Assembly (NCBI GenBank): GCA_025667525.1
Contig: CM046879.1
Coordinates: forward strand, 391,739,039-391,803,038
Reading direction: 5' to 3'
Source: Glebionis coronaria
Taxonomy: Eukaryota; Streptophyta; Magnoliopsida; Asterales; Asteraceae
Length of the DNA stretch: 64,000 nucleotides
The stretch's first letter is position 1, and every line of letters starts with the position of its first letter. Made by a program: the position numbers and the translations under genes. Positions 46,294 through 58,165 of the stretch are shown piece after piece. Below the pieces are notes generated by a model. It was given only the letters and a program-made list of their open reading frames with translations, was not told the origin of the DNA and did no database searches.

Positions 46294-47770
46294 CATGAAT
46301 GGAGGACACAAGCCCCATGGAGAAAAACATTGTTGATCATTATTCTAATTCATATGATCATTCTGATGTTCATTGTTTTTATTAGGAGTCTTTGATCTAG
46401 ACCTAGTGTTATTATTGTTCCTAGGTGTTGGTGTTTTACTCCTAGATCGTGACTTAGAGTGATCATTCCTTTTAGGTTTAGGTGTTCTACTTCTAGGCCT
46501 TGATTCATTACGTACTCTTGGAGGAGTAGATGATTGTCTTGATAAATTTCTCATTCCCGTTAATGGTTTACTTAATGGTTTGTAGAATTTATCAAGCTCC
46601 CTTTTATCAGTTATAGGTAATTTAACATTGTTAACAACAAGTTGTCTTGGACCTTTACCTAAAATAGATTTTTTTAGAAAGTTGAGGATTTTCACAAAAA
46701 TCACCTTATGTCCGCGTGTACTTAATGCAACCTGCGGTTCTATATTGATATGGAACCACCCCATATTTTGGAGCACCGCGGGCAGTGGGACGTTTTTTCT
46801 GAAAACCTGACTTGTTTTGGCTCACTAGTAGATGCTTAATTAGTGTTAAATCCAATCCAAGTCTTTCCCTAGAATGAATTTTCTTACTTAGCATTTTGTC
46901 AAGAGCACTAGTACTTTTCATGAACTTTTCCAAGTTATTGGAGGTTCTGTTGAGATCTTCATTCTCTTGTCTAAGTCTTTCACAATTTAGACAACCTAAA
47001 TCAACTTCTTTATTTTGTTTTAAACTTATCTAATTTATCTCTTAGCTCGCTAATCTCATTCTCAAGCTTAGTTCTAGTTGATTTTAGTAACTTGTTCTTT
47101 TCAATGAATTTTAGACTTAGTTTGCATAGGTTATTATATTCACCTTATAATTATAAATCTTCCAAAGAAGACCTATCATTACTATAGTATTCGGTTTCGG
47201 AATGTACCTCTTTAGAAGAATGAGCCATCATACATTTCTCGTCTTTAGGGTTGTCATCACATTCCTCACTACTATCACTACACGAACCTCCAACGAACAC
47301 CGAGTGATTCTTGACAAATTGGTTTTTGGAGAAAGATTTCGTGTCATTGTTTGGTTGTCTCACGTGTTGACCTCGTCTTTTGAAGAACTTCTTGAAGTCT
47401 CTCACCGCCATAGCATATTCCTCATCATCGCTATCCGACGAGGAGCTTTCATGGTAACTTTGCATCCTCTTGGCCTTTAGTGTTATAGACTTTCTTTCAC
47501 TCGTGGTTTTAACCAATTCTGAGTCCTTCAAGATTATCATTTCATGAACTTTCAAGTTGCCAATAAGTTCATCAAGCGATAATGTGGTGAGGTCTTCTCA
47601 TTCTTCAATCGCCGTGACTTTAGCTCTCCACTTTGGATGTAATGCCCTATGCAACTTCCTAACAATGTTCTTACTAGAAAAACCTTCAAGTGCTATTAGA
47701 CTAGTAATAATAGTATTAAACCTAGGAAATGCAATATCAATACTTTCATCTTCTAAGATGAAAAATTGTT
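46294..47770 (-). pseudogene. copia-1 gag
   Basis: Minus-strand Ty1/copia gag. From 47770 down: the capsid part FPRFNTIITSL, VRKLHRALHPKWRAKVTAIEE with a stop, LSLDELIGNLKVHEMIILKD, then EEYAMAVRDFKKFFKRRGQHVRQP. The zinc knuckle that normally follows in this family is missing: the sequence passes directly from a Ser-Lys-Asn stretch into FVGGSCSDSSEE. Next come acidic and coiled-coil-like pieces (about 47150-46800, frame-shifted), KSILGKGPRQLVVNNVKLP, and an Arg-Ser-rich tail with repeated RSRSKTP (about 46500-46370). It is interrupted on the right by Athila-2 and on the left by copia-2, across which it continues to 7097-7617. Confidence 0.85.
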
Positions 47771-48561
47771 TGATGTAATGATTTTACTACTCTTTAGGAA
47801 AAGAGAGCAAAAAGGGTAAGCACGACGATTTAAGAAAACCGTGTGTAAATGACCCTAAAATGAGTTCGTTCTCAAGGAGGCTAGTGTGTTATGTGTGTAA
47901 TGACTTGGATTATCTTTGTGATTATATTTTTGAGAAAGAAAAATAGAAATTATATTAGAAGAGAATGACGGTTACGAAGACAGATTAAACTAAGTCGAAA
48001 AAGGTGTACACGTAAAACCGTAAAAACACTAAAATTAAAATTTTAACCTAAAAATTCCTAAAAATTACCAAAAATCCACAATAATATTCTAAGAGTTTAC
48101 AAAAAATCCAAACTTGCCAAAACCTTTTAATTAATTAGATAATGACTTTTTAATGCTAATTAAAGCCCTAAAAATCAAAATTAATTATTAAAAAGTCCCA
48201 AACAAGATCTTAAAGTTTGTAAACCTCAAAATACCCTAATTAAGCTAAAAGTTATTTTCAAAATTTTAAAACCACTAAAAACTATTTTTAAACAATTAAA
48301 AATTACTAAAATCAATTAAAACTTAAATTAATTCTAGAAAATAACTAAAAGACTCTAAAAATATTTGGAATGTTGCAAAATTCCTAATTAAGTGTCTACA
48401 ATCTAGGAAAAATATAAAAACTTAGAAAATCAGACTTTTAATTTTTAACAATAAAATAATATTAAAATATTATTAAAAATCCAAAAATCATAAAAAATTC
48501 TAAAAACATGCAAACTAGCTTAATTTAACATAAATAACTCAGAAATGAAAGTGAAATTACC

Positions 48562-49140
48562 TAATAAGCCCAAAAACCACTACTTGACTCAAAATTTGAT
48601 TTTAAACAACTTTTTCCAAAGGCCCAAAAGCTGAAAGTGTGAAATAAGCTAGCTTATACCAAACAGCTTATTCTTAATGGGCTTTTTGGACCATTAAGCA
48701 ATAAGCCAATGCCGTATGCTGAAATTAAACACACAAGCTTCTTTTGTCCTAAATAAGACTTCTACAAAAAGAAATTTGAAATAAGCCTAAGGAATAAGCC
48801 TGAAAATGCAATAAGCAATCTACAGAAAACGACAAAATAGTCGTTTTTGAGTTCTAGGCCACCCCAAGTGCTGATTCAAGTTTCTATAGCTTTTAAATGA
48901 CTTAATTAAGCAAAATCAACAAAGAGTGTTCAAATAAGTTGGCTCAATAAGCTGGAAAAAGCAAATAAGCACTTATGTAAAAGTCAAATAAGTTAGTTTT
49001 CTAGTAAAAAGTGAAAGTCAAAGTCCAATAAGCTCCAGTCTACTCAAATGGGTCAAATAATGAAGACCTATCACAAAAAAATAAGTTTTTGCAAGTCTGG
49101 ATAAGCTAAAATAGCTTATTGATAAGCTGAGTACAAGTTT
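48562..49140. repeat. AATAAGC-rich stretch in Athila-2 LTR
   Basis: Fifteen or more copies of AATAAGC or close forms (AATAAGT, ATAAGC), plus inverted GCTTATT, in under 600 bp. A palindromic unit TAAGCTAAAATAGCTTATTG occurs near 49112-49131. The same word occurs several times in the Athila-1 LTRs (18099-18300). Confidence 0.75.
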
Positions 49141-50551
49141 ACACTAGCAGGGGCTAGTTTTGGGTGTTGAGCAGTGGGAACTTTTCCCACTGCTTGACTT
49201 ATAGACTTTTTTGTCTTTAGTGAACTTTTTTGGGATTCAGATTACACAAAGGCACCTAAATGATCTTTGGATCATAAGGAGCCAATAACAATAAAAAATT
49301 CACAAACAAAATCACCCAATTTGCACAGATTAATCAATAAAGTCCCAGATATTGCACAGACATGAACAAATAAGCAGAACAGGTTCAATACGCACTTATA
49401 GCAATTTTCAGCCAGCCAAATTCAACCAAATGCATACACAAGCTATATTAAACTCAAATAAGCAAGTCTAAACAGGTTTCATGCAATGATCCAAATAATT
49501 AAGCAAGATTCAAGCACCTTAAGTTACTGATGAACACAAGAACATACAAATTTTCACTTTGTTGATGTATTTGACACACAAGCCAGATTCAACACCTCAG
49601 ATCTATCAAGTATGTTATCTTAATGATGTTTAAACAGATTTTATCCCTAAACATGCATAAACTCTAGGTTTTCCCAAAATTTTAGGTCAAAAACAGTCAA
49701 ACTCACAAAGTTATAGCACAATCTTTGATTCAAGGTTTCAAACCACAAAACTTGCAGCAAAACACTCTCAAACAAGTGTATATCAGATACCAAGCACAAA
49801 TAACAACTCCTAACAACACAATACCAAGATGCAATCACAAACAGGTAATCCCAAACACCCCTTTAACTTTTCAAAACCAATTTTTTTAAAGGAAAAGTGA
49901 GATTCAAGACCACCCAAGCTCAAATAAACACAATAACAACAAAGAACAACAGATTCAAGCAAGAATAAGCCATAAAATACACAAGAACATAGGCAACACT
50001 CAAATATCACAAATATCCAAAATATTTTCAGATTTTGGGATTAAGGGTGTGTACCTCGTGGATGTACATCCACACCCACGGATTTTGAGCTTATGTGCTA
50101 GCAAGAACAAGCACAAGCTTCCACAATAAAACCTGCTAAGAATCAACAAAGTTAGAAGCACAAGTATAAAATCAGAAATATGAAAAATCCTTGATTGATT
50201 CAAATCTTGTCCTCCACACTTGATTATCCCCAAGTTATATGCCTCACCACACCTTAATCAACACAATTAGGATGCTATGATCAGCCCTATAACCCAAGAA
50301 TTCCAAGATAGACCAAGAACTTTGCAAAATATCAAGAAAATGAAGAAAATGTGCAAACTTTTGCACACTCCTCTTTTGAAAACAGGTTTTTGATTCAAAT
50401 TCAGTAAACAAAGAACATAAACAAGCATAAATAAGATGGCACTTGGTCTTTCTTCAACACACTTAACACAATTTCATAAATCTGAAAATAGGATTTACAA
50501 GTGCTTGAACAAGGAAAAACCAAAAGCAACGTACAAATGAGACCCTATGGC

Positions 50552-50561
50552 TTTATATATA
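50552..50561 (-). promoter_or_regulatory. TATA box of Athila-2 LTR
   Basis: The minus strand reads TATATATAAA in GGCTATATATAAAGCC, about 1.36 kb from the LTR start in element orientation. Confidence 0.55.
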
Positions 50562-51289
50562 GCCTTACAATCTATCTAGAAAGCTGATAAAGAAGTAAAA
50601 CCCTAGTCTTGAACTTCCAAAATTGCCCTTGGGTAGTTTGAATAACTTGAAGAATCATGTGACGGATTCTTCTTGTGTAGTGATAGCTGGCAAGCAAAAG
50701 GTGATCCAAAGGCTTGTAACAAGCTTAGAAAGTAAGCATAATTCTCCAACGTTGGATTGCTGCCACCTTTTTTGCAGTATGCATGAGTGTGTAGCAGGGG
50801 AGTCACAAGGAGACAAATGGGGTGATGAGGTGTCCAAGTTTAAGGTTGGGATGTGATTAGCAGGCCCTTAATCATAATTCTGGACAAAATGGAGGCTTAA
50901 TTTTGGCTTAATCACAAATACCCAATTTGTATTAAGAACACCAAGAACAGGTTTTTGATCTTGTTTTGGGTTTAAATACATGTTTGGCGCGTGTTTAAAC
51001 TAATCTGTTAGGATTAGTTAATAAATATAAGTGAGTGGGATCTGATGTGGACAAAGGGTGAGTGGTGATTGGTGGAAATGGTGAGTGGGGTGAGGTGGCA
51101 GCCCATGAGTGGTTAAGGTTACAATATTGTCTGGCCAGCATTAAACCTCCAACTTTCAGCAACTTGTCTTTTCTTTTCCAAACCTTGTCAACGCCCAATT
51201 TAGTTATAACAACTTTTGCATCTTTACACTTTTTCCCCAAAAACTTTTGTCAAGTAAATTCAGGGGTATTTCTTGCCATTTTGTGATTT

Positions 51290-51690
51290 TTGAGGGACTG
51301 TTTTGGCAATTTCTTGATGGATAATGGTCTTGACTTGTATAATTGATGCTTTGGAGGACTGAATTTGCCAAGTCATCTTTGATGAGGGACCATTTTTGCC
51401 AAATGTTGATAGTTAAGGGTCCTTTTTGTAATTTTAGAATTTTCAAAGGACCAAACTTGTAATTTCTTGTACTTTGAAGGACTTAATGATGTATTTGACT
51501 TTGTGGAGGATAATGGTTGACAATTTAGCTTTGTTGAGGGGCTAAACTTGCCAATTCTTCAAAGTGGATGGCCCTTTTTGTAATTTTGACAAACTTTAGG
51601 GACCAAACTTGTAATTATGAGGATACAAGGGTATAAAGTGTCAATTCTTCCATATTGGAGGACCCTTCTTCATAATTCTTCAAATCTTCA
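51290..51690 (-). repeat. Degenerate tandem repeats in Athila-2 U3
   Basis: About ten diverged units on the theme GGACCAAACTTGTAATT or GGACCATTTTTGCCAA, spaced about 35-45 bp. They lie in the first 600 bp of the LTR upstream of the TATA box, where promoter-enhancer repeats are usual. Confidence 0.7.
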
Positions 51691-51915
51691 AGGGTTAATC
51701 TTGGGAAAGTCTTCATTAGGGCTTGGTTCATTGTGCGGCTTCGTTTCCCGTGTTCGTTTTTGTATGATTCTTGTGATCTTTTGTCATTTTCTCAATATCC
51801 GTACCTAAAATACACAAGCAACAAACACAAGCATATATATGGGTATTTTGATGATATTTAATGCATTTTAAGCCCTATTTGGACGATGAGACTATGTATA
51901 AAAGCAGTCTCATCA

Positions 51916-53735
51916 CTCCCCCATACTAAACCATTGTCGTGCCCTCACGCAATGCTAGAATAAAGTATCGTAGCACCTCCAACTTTCATTTTTATTCATT
52001 TTATTGAACGATAAACTAGCTACACTACCACTATTACTACTACTACTTGCGTCTTAGACATAATGTATGATTTTCATCGCAAAATGGGACGTTTAGGTTC
52101 ATAGAATAAGAACACGTGAATGCTTCATTAGAAATAATTTCATCGTACTCGATTTTCACCCCAATTCCATGCCAAGCGTGCAATGAGATCATTATCATTA
52201 TAAGTTAGTAATGCTAACACTACTCATATGCCCTAATCACGTACTTATCCTCCCATTATTCCTAAGTTGTATCTCTTGTATTTTATATTGTCTTGAATGT
52301 TTCACGAGGATACATTGTTTGACTTATGCGATAATAGAGATTTAGGTCTAAAAATAGAGTCCTAACGGTGTAACCAAGACCATCAAATCAATAACCCCTC
52401 CCAATAGACAACGATGTCAAAAAATTAAGTCAACAAGAAGAATCGATAAACAAGGTTTTATAACAGTTTTGAACATGAGACTTATTACCAAGACTTTTAT
52501 ATGCCCCCTAACGGAAGGGCCTTATTATCTTTGGTTTACCTCCATCTTTTATTCAACTTCGCCATGAAGCTTTTATTATGACTTTGGTCTTGCCTTGTCT
52601 TTTATTATCCACCTCATCGGTAGTTTTATTAGCCAAAGACGTATATCCTCACGCTAAGGCGAATTTTGGATCTTTAAAGCTTCGGAGGCTAAGGCTTGAT
52701 TCACTTTCAATTTTGCATAGATTTTTCGGCCTTGTGGGGCTTCAAATTGTTTGCTTGATTTAGGTGAGCACTTGAAATCTTATTATTGGGTGAAGCTTTT
52801 GATTATTAGGGTGCCAATACTTCAAAACCGTGACGCTAGCGATACCTTAATGTCTTCCCAATTTAATTACACGAGAGCTACTAGAAAGACTAGAAACCCA
52901 ACAATCCCAACTAAACCGCTAAGTCAATATTTATTAAGCAAAAAAAATTTACATGCGAAGGGAGAATAAGCAAACAACGAGAACACATGAGTTTTTGAAA
53001 GAATACGAGTACTCTACGTTTAGCATAGTAACTTATAATTAACCCTATCATTTCTCGTCCTCATTTAAGAGACTTAGCCTAATGTGTAGTTAAGGAATCA
53101 AAGCTAAGTGCTCAACACGCACGGTCGAGTCAAAAATTACTCTTATTCTCGCCATCGGAAAACCTACATTCGTGTCTTCAAACACTTAAAAAACATGAGA
53201 AAAATTTTAAAATTTGGCCATTTTTAGCCTTATTTTGCAACAAAACGATAAACCAAAAGATAAACTTTGGAAAGCGTCAAGGTTTGGCAAGGAAAGTATC
53301 TATTCACCCCCCATACTAAAGTTAAACATTTTCCTTAATGTTTCGAGTCTAGGGGTGCAAACACTCCCATACTAGAGACGTAGTCGAATGCCTAATCTAG
53401 CATGAAAAGGGTGTAACCGATAAATTTAAAGCCGTTTATGAAGTGTGCTATAAACCTAAGGTTAGAACATCATAGGATATATCATGGATATCGTGAAATT
53501 CTTCAAAGCAAACGATCGAGTGCTCCCATAAAACGAACACGAGAGGCTCCAATCATGATCATCTAAAGTCCACAATTCACAAACAACCACGGACTAAAGG
53601 TTGGAAGGGCACAAATCCCCACACGTTAACTACATTAGAAAGCGATAATATGTACATAGGATAAGCATGGGACTCCCCCACGAGGCACCTCGTTTTTGAT
53701 TACCGAGTCATGAGCTCGACTCGATCCCCTCAATA
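51916..53735 (-). other. Athila-2 3' non-coding region with repeated polypurine tracts
   Basis: 1.8 kb between the 3' LTR and the end of pol; no env-like ORF. The tract next to the LTR (51916-51930, minus TTTAGTATGGGGGAG) recurs at 53306-53320 and, shorter, at 53362-53374. Layout and length match the equivalent region of Athila-1. Confidence 0.8.
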
Positions 53736-54919
53736 CTAATTATCATTAGGGAAAGTGATTTGGTCGAGGTAGTTCAAGGATGGAACTTCCCCGCCAAAGT
53801 ATTGCTTCAACCTATGTCCATTCACCTTGAAGTTAGGACCATCATCTTGAGCTAGCTCGATGGTCCCATACGGAAACACTTGAGTCACGGTTAACGGACC
53901 GGACCAACGGGATTTCAACTTACCGGAAAAGATTTTCAAGCGAGAATTAAAAAGCAAAACTTGATCCCCAATGTTAAAAACCCGGTTTTTAATTTAGAAT
54001 CATGCAACTTTTTAGTTTTTTCCTTATAAATCAATGAATTTTCATAAGCAATGTCCCTTAATTCATCCAATTCATTTAATTGCATTTTCCCGTGTTTTCC
54101 CGCGGTCTCCATATCATCATTACAATGCTTTAGGGCCCAATAAGCCTTGTGTTCTAACTCAATAGGCAAATGGCAATTTTTTCCATACACAAGCTTATAG
54201 GGAGTGCACCCAATGGGCGTCTTATGAGCGGTCCTAAAGGCCCATAAAGCATCGTCCAACTTATCCGACCATAATTGTCGGTTTTCCCCAACGGATCTAT
54301 CCAAGATCCTCTTCAACGCTCGGTTTGAAACCTCAACTTGCCCACTCGTTTGTGGGTGATAAGCCGTAGAAAGCCGATGTGTAACCCCATATTTCCTTAG
54401 GACCCTTTCGAATTGGTCGTTACAAAAATGGGTTCCACGATCGCTTATGATCGCACGAGGGGTTCCAAACCGAGAAAACAAGTTTTTCAAAAACTTGACT
54501 ACCACACGAGCATCATTGGTGGGCAAAGCCTTAGCTTCCACCCACTTAGATAGGTAGTCAACCGCAACGAGAATGTACTTATTACCACGAGATGATGGGA
54601 ACGGCCCCATAAAGTCTATACCCCAAACGTCAAAGATCTCACACACTTGGATGATATTTTGTGGCATTTCATCTTTTTGTGAGGCTTTTCCTTGTCGTTG
54701 GCATGAATTACATGACTTCACAAGATCTTGTGAATCTCGGTAAATAGTAGGCCAAAAGAAGCCGGCATCAAACAACTTCTTAGCCGCGAGATTAACACCG
54801 TGGTGACCACCCATGGGTCCCTCATGGCAAGCTCTAAGGATGTTAGAAGCTTCGGTGCCAAATACACAACGTCGGATGATTTGATCCGCACAAGTTCGAA
54901 ACAAGTAAGGGTCGTTCTA
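53736..54919 (-). pseudogene. Athila-2 integrase
   Basis: Integrase following a TAG at 54917-54919. Landmarks: zinc site H-x6-H ([11 protein letters not shown]) with C-x2-C ([10 protein letters not shown]), then D of [13 protein letters not shown] of [12 protein letters not shown], and E of SGQVEVSNR: the D-D-E triad is complete. Near 53985 a single A is missing from an A run, shifting the frame; the tail ([19 protein letters not shown], then GPLTVTQVFPYG) follows in the other frame to 53736. Ends without a chromodomain. Confidence 0.92.
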
Positions 54920-55096
54920 AAAGTAGAACTTGACGTCACGAAAGAATTTTCGTTTTTCTTGAGTCATACCCTTGATGATAAAGTTACCCGCATGGTAATT
55001 TACAAAGTCCGCAAACCATGAGGTGGAAGAATCAAGCTTAGAAATCACTACACCAAGTGTCTCAAGCGGAAATGTTTCGGTGATTTCCTTGGGCTC

Positions 55097-55549
55097 TTAA
55101 ACACTTTGGTGAGGATCTTCCAAACGAGAAAGAAGATCGGCTGCTAGATTCTCGGCTCCTTTTTTGTCAACGATTGTGTGATCAAATTCTTGAAGGAGGA
55201 GAATCCAACGAAGTAATCTAGGCTTAGCATCTTCCTTTGCCATGAGATACTTGATAGCCGGATGGTCCGTATACACTATGCATTTAGCTAAGACGAGATA
55301 AGGTCGGAACTTCTCAAATGCATACACCACGACAAGGAACTCCTTCTCCGTTGTAGTGTATTTTAGTTGAACCTCGGTCATCGTCTTGCTAGCATAGTGA
55401 ATAGGCAAGAAGTGCTTATCATGACGTTGCCCCAAAACGGCCCCAATAGCGTAATCACTAGCATCACACATAAGCTCAAAGGGGAGGTTCCAATTGGGAG
55501 CAACAAGAATGGGAGCTTCGGTAAGTTTCCTCTTAAGGATTTCAAAGGA
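55097..55549 (-). pseudogene. Athila-2 RNase H
   Basis: Same frame as RT and integrase, between TGA (55550-55552) and TAA (55097-55099). Contains [41 protein letters not shown] and [10 protein letters not shown], with the acidic active-site residues present, and the [11 protein letters not shown] end. Confidence 0.9.
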
Positions 55550-58165
55550 TCATACACAATCTTCGTCAAAGACAAAACGTGCCTCTTTTTCAAGAAGATG
55601 TGTAATGGGTCGAGAAACCTTTGAAAAATCCTTGATGAATCGACGATAAAAGCCCGCGTGGCCTAGGAAACTCCTAACTCCCTTAACGGTTTTGGGATGA
55701 GGTAATTTGGCGATGACGTCTACCTTAGCTTGATCTACCTCAATCCCCGCTTTCGAGACCTTGTGCCCTAAGACGATTCCACTTTTAACCATAAAATGAC
55801 ACTCTTCCCAATTGAGCACAAGGTTGGTTTCCTCACGACGTTTCAACATTCTCTCAAGGTTCGACAAACACGAAGTGAACGAATTACCAAACACCAAAAA
55901 GTCATCCATGAAGACTTCCATCGTCTTCTTGATCATGTCATGAAAAATAGCCCTCATGCACCTTTGAAAGGTTCCCGGTGCATTGCAAAGTCCGAATGGC
56001 ATTCTACGATAGGCAAACGTTCCATATGGAAACGTAAACGTAGTTTTTTCTTGATCACGAGGATCGATGGGAATTTGGAAGTAACTGGAAAAACCATCTA
56101 GAAAGCAATAGAAATCATTTCCCGCAAGACGCTCCAACATTTGGTCCATGAAGGGCAAGGGAAAATGGTCTTTTCGAGTGGCTTCATTCAACTTACGATA
56201 GTCAATGCACACTCTCCATCCGGTCACGAGTCTAGTGGGAATCAACTCGTTGGCATCGTTTGGCACAACGGTCATCCCTCCCTTTTTAGGGACACAATGA
56301 ATAGGACTCACCCAAGGGCTATCGGAAATAGGGTAAATGATTCCGGCGTCAAGGAGTTTAAGGACCTTCTTTTTGATGACGTCGTGAATTTTGGGGTTCA
56401 CCCTCCTTTGACTTTGGATTGCGGGCTTGTAATCCTCCTCCATTAAGATTTTGTGAGTACAAAACTTGGGATCGATCCCCTTAATTTCGGATAACTTCCA
56501 CGCAATTGCCCCTTTGTGATCCTTTAGAACATCGACAAGTGCTATTTTTTCATCATTCGAGAGTTCCTTCGCAATAATAACCGGCAACTTGTCGCCCTCC
56601 TCCAAATAGACATATTCGAGGTGAGGAGGTAAATCTTTCAACTCGAGGATAGGTGGTTCCTCAAGTGAAGATTTGGGCTTGATACTCATAACCTCCTCGG
56701 GTGGAGGAAATGGGAAATCGTTAAGAAAATCCTTGATAATCGAGAAGTCCTCATCGTTGTCGAGGTCTTCGTCACAAGTACGTGGAACATCGAATTCTTC
56801 CAACGTAAAACCACCACCTTCAAATGGAGTGAAAGTTGGTGTCGAATTATCAAGAACTGGATCTAACATAGTGGGATTGCCACTAGTTTCTTCATCACCA
56901 AAACCTAGAACTTCTTGTGAAAATTCCTCGCAAACCACGTCGATCATATCAACGAGGTTTATGGTAGCAACAGAATAAACATGAGAAATTTGAGAGTTTT
57001 GAGTTGCGTTTATAACAAGTTCCTCGTCGTTGAAACGTAAGGTGATCTTTCTAGCATGAACATCGATCAAAGCCATAGACGTATCTAAAAATGAACGACC
57101 TAAAATGAGAGGAACTTGAGGATCCGTGGGGATATCAACAACGATAAAGTCTACGGGATAGTAGAACTTCCCTACTATCACAAAAACGTCCTCCGCCAAT
57201 CCACATGCGGGAATCGTGGAATGGTCGGCCAACTCGATAGACATTAGTGAAGGAGTAAGATTATGAAGATTGAGCGACTTGAAGATTGCAAGTGGCATCA
57301 AGTTAATGCTAGCACCAAGATCGGCCAAGGCGAAGCATTCCTCCATATCTTGGATTGCACATGGAATCAAGAATTTACCGGGATCACCGACTTTTTGAGG
57401 TATGCGATTAAGATAAACCGACGAACAACTAGACAATTGGTGCAATTTCTCCTTGTTGTTCAACATACTCTTAAAGTTAGCGGCAAATCGAGGCATCATG
57501 ACCAAAGCATCGACGAAACTCACATTAAAGTGTAAATCGCAAAACATTTTCATAAAAAGCTCAAATTGATAATTGTCGCGCTCTTGACGTTTCTCCTTCC
57601 TAAGTCTCGATGGATAGGGCAAAGGTGGTGTGGGTTGAGGCATAGTAGGCATAGCCTTTGGAATCTCGGGTTCCAATGTTGGTAAAGGGTCGACCGTAGG
57701 TGTGGCATGAGTGGTACTGCGTGGGATTGGGACATGCTCCTTTTGGACCACCACCTCGGGTTCTTCCTCAATTGCTTCCTCCGTAGGAGAAATTGGTTGA
57801 GGAGTCCGTTCCTTAAGTGTCTTACCACTACGTGTGGTAATCACTTTCATCTCACCCTTAGGGTTTGATATGGTGTTGCTAGGAAGACTACTCGAAGACG
57901 GTTTACACATTATTGCCTCAAACATAGACGAGATTTTATCTTTAAACATGGATTGCCTCAATACGGCCTCGGTTTGCCTCTTTTCGGCCTTAATCATCTC
58001 TTGTTTAATCTCATGTTGCCCTTGTTCCATTTTTTGTTGGTTTTGTTGTAACCTTGTGACATTTCCTTCCATCTTGTTGGTGTGGATCTTAAGTTCATTA
58101 GCTAACTCATTTTTCAACTCTTTCTTCAAGTCGTTCTTAAACTCGGATCTTAGGCTAATGATTTA
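55550..58165 (-). pseudogene. Athila-2 gag C-terminus, protease and reverse transcriptase
   Basis: An 859-codon open stretch, same frame as its neighbours. In order: Lys/Glu/Gln-rich coiled-coil-like segment (about first 70 residues), GEMKVITTRSGKTL and a Pro-rich linker, retropepsin with ALADLGASINLMPLAI and VPLILGRSFLDTS, an acidic linker, then [42 protein letters not shown] (here the Trp that is a stop in Athila-1 is intact), [35 protein letters not shown], and the catalytic VFMDDFLVFG. It stops at TGA 55550-55552 between the RT thumb and RNase H. RT itself is complete. Confidence 0.93.

Larger units (their letters stand above)
47771..51915 (-). repeat. Athila-2 3' LTR (about 4.1 kb)
   Basis: Bounded by TGATG (47771) and CATCA (51915) and followed at 51916 by the purine tract of Athila type. 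The left boundary is where the copia-1 gag frame breaks off; no second LTR is present to confirm it. In element orientation: degenerate repeats near the start (51290-51690), a TATA region at 50552-50561, and AATAAGC-rich sequence at 48562-49140. Very AT-rich, with no gene-like ORF; short frames at 49647-50233 have no recognisable content. Confidence 0.75.

Noticed and set aside
48562..49140. CRISPR-like or satellite array
   Set aside because: The words are short, irregularly spaced and lie in a plant LTR; there are no direct repeats with unique spacers of constant length.
49647..50233. Cys/Leu-rich minus-strand ORFs of 63-77 codons
   Set aside because: AT-rich LTR sequence of Athila-2; three frames overlap, with no family motif, and none is long enough to trust.
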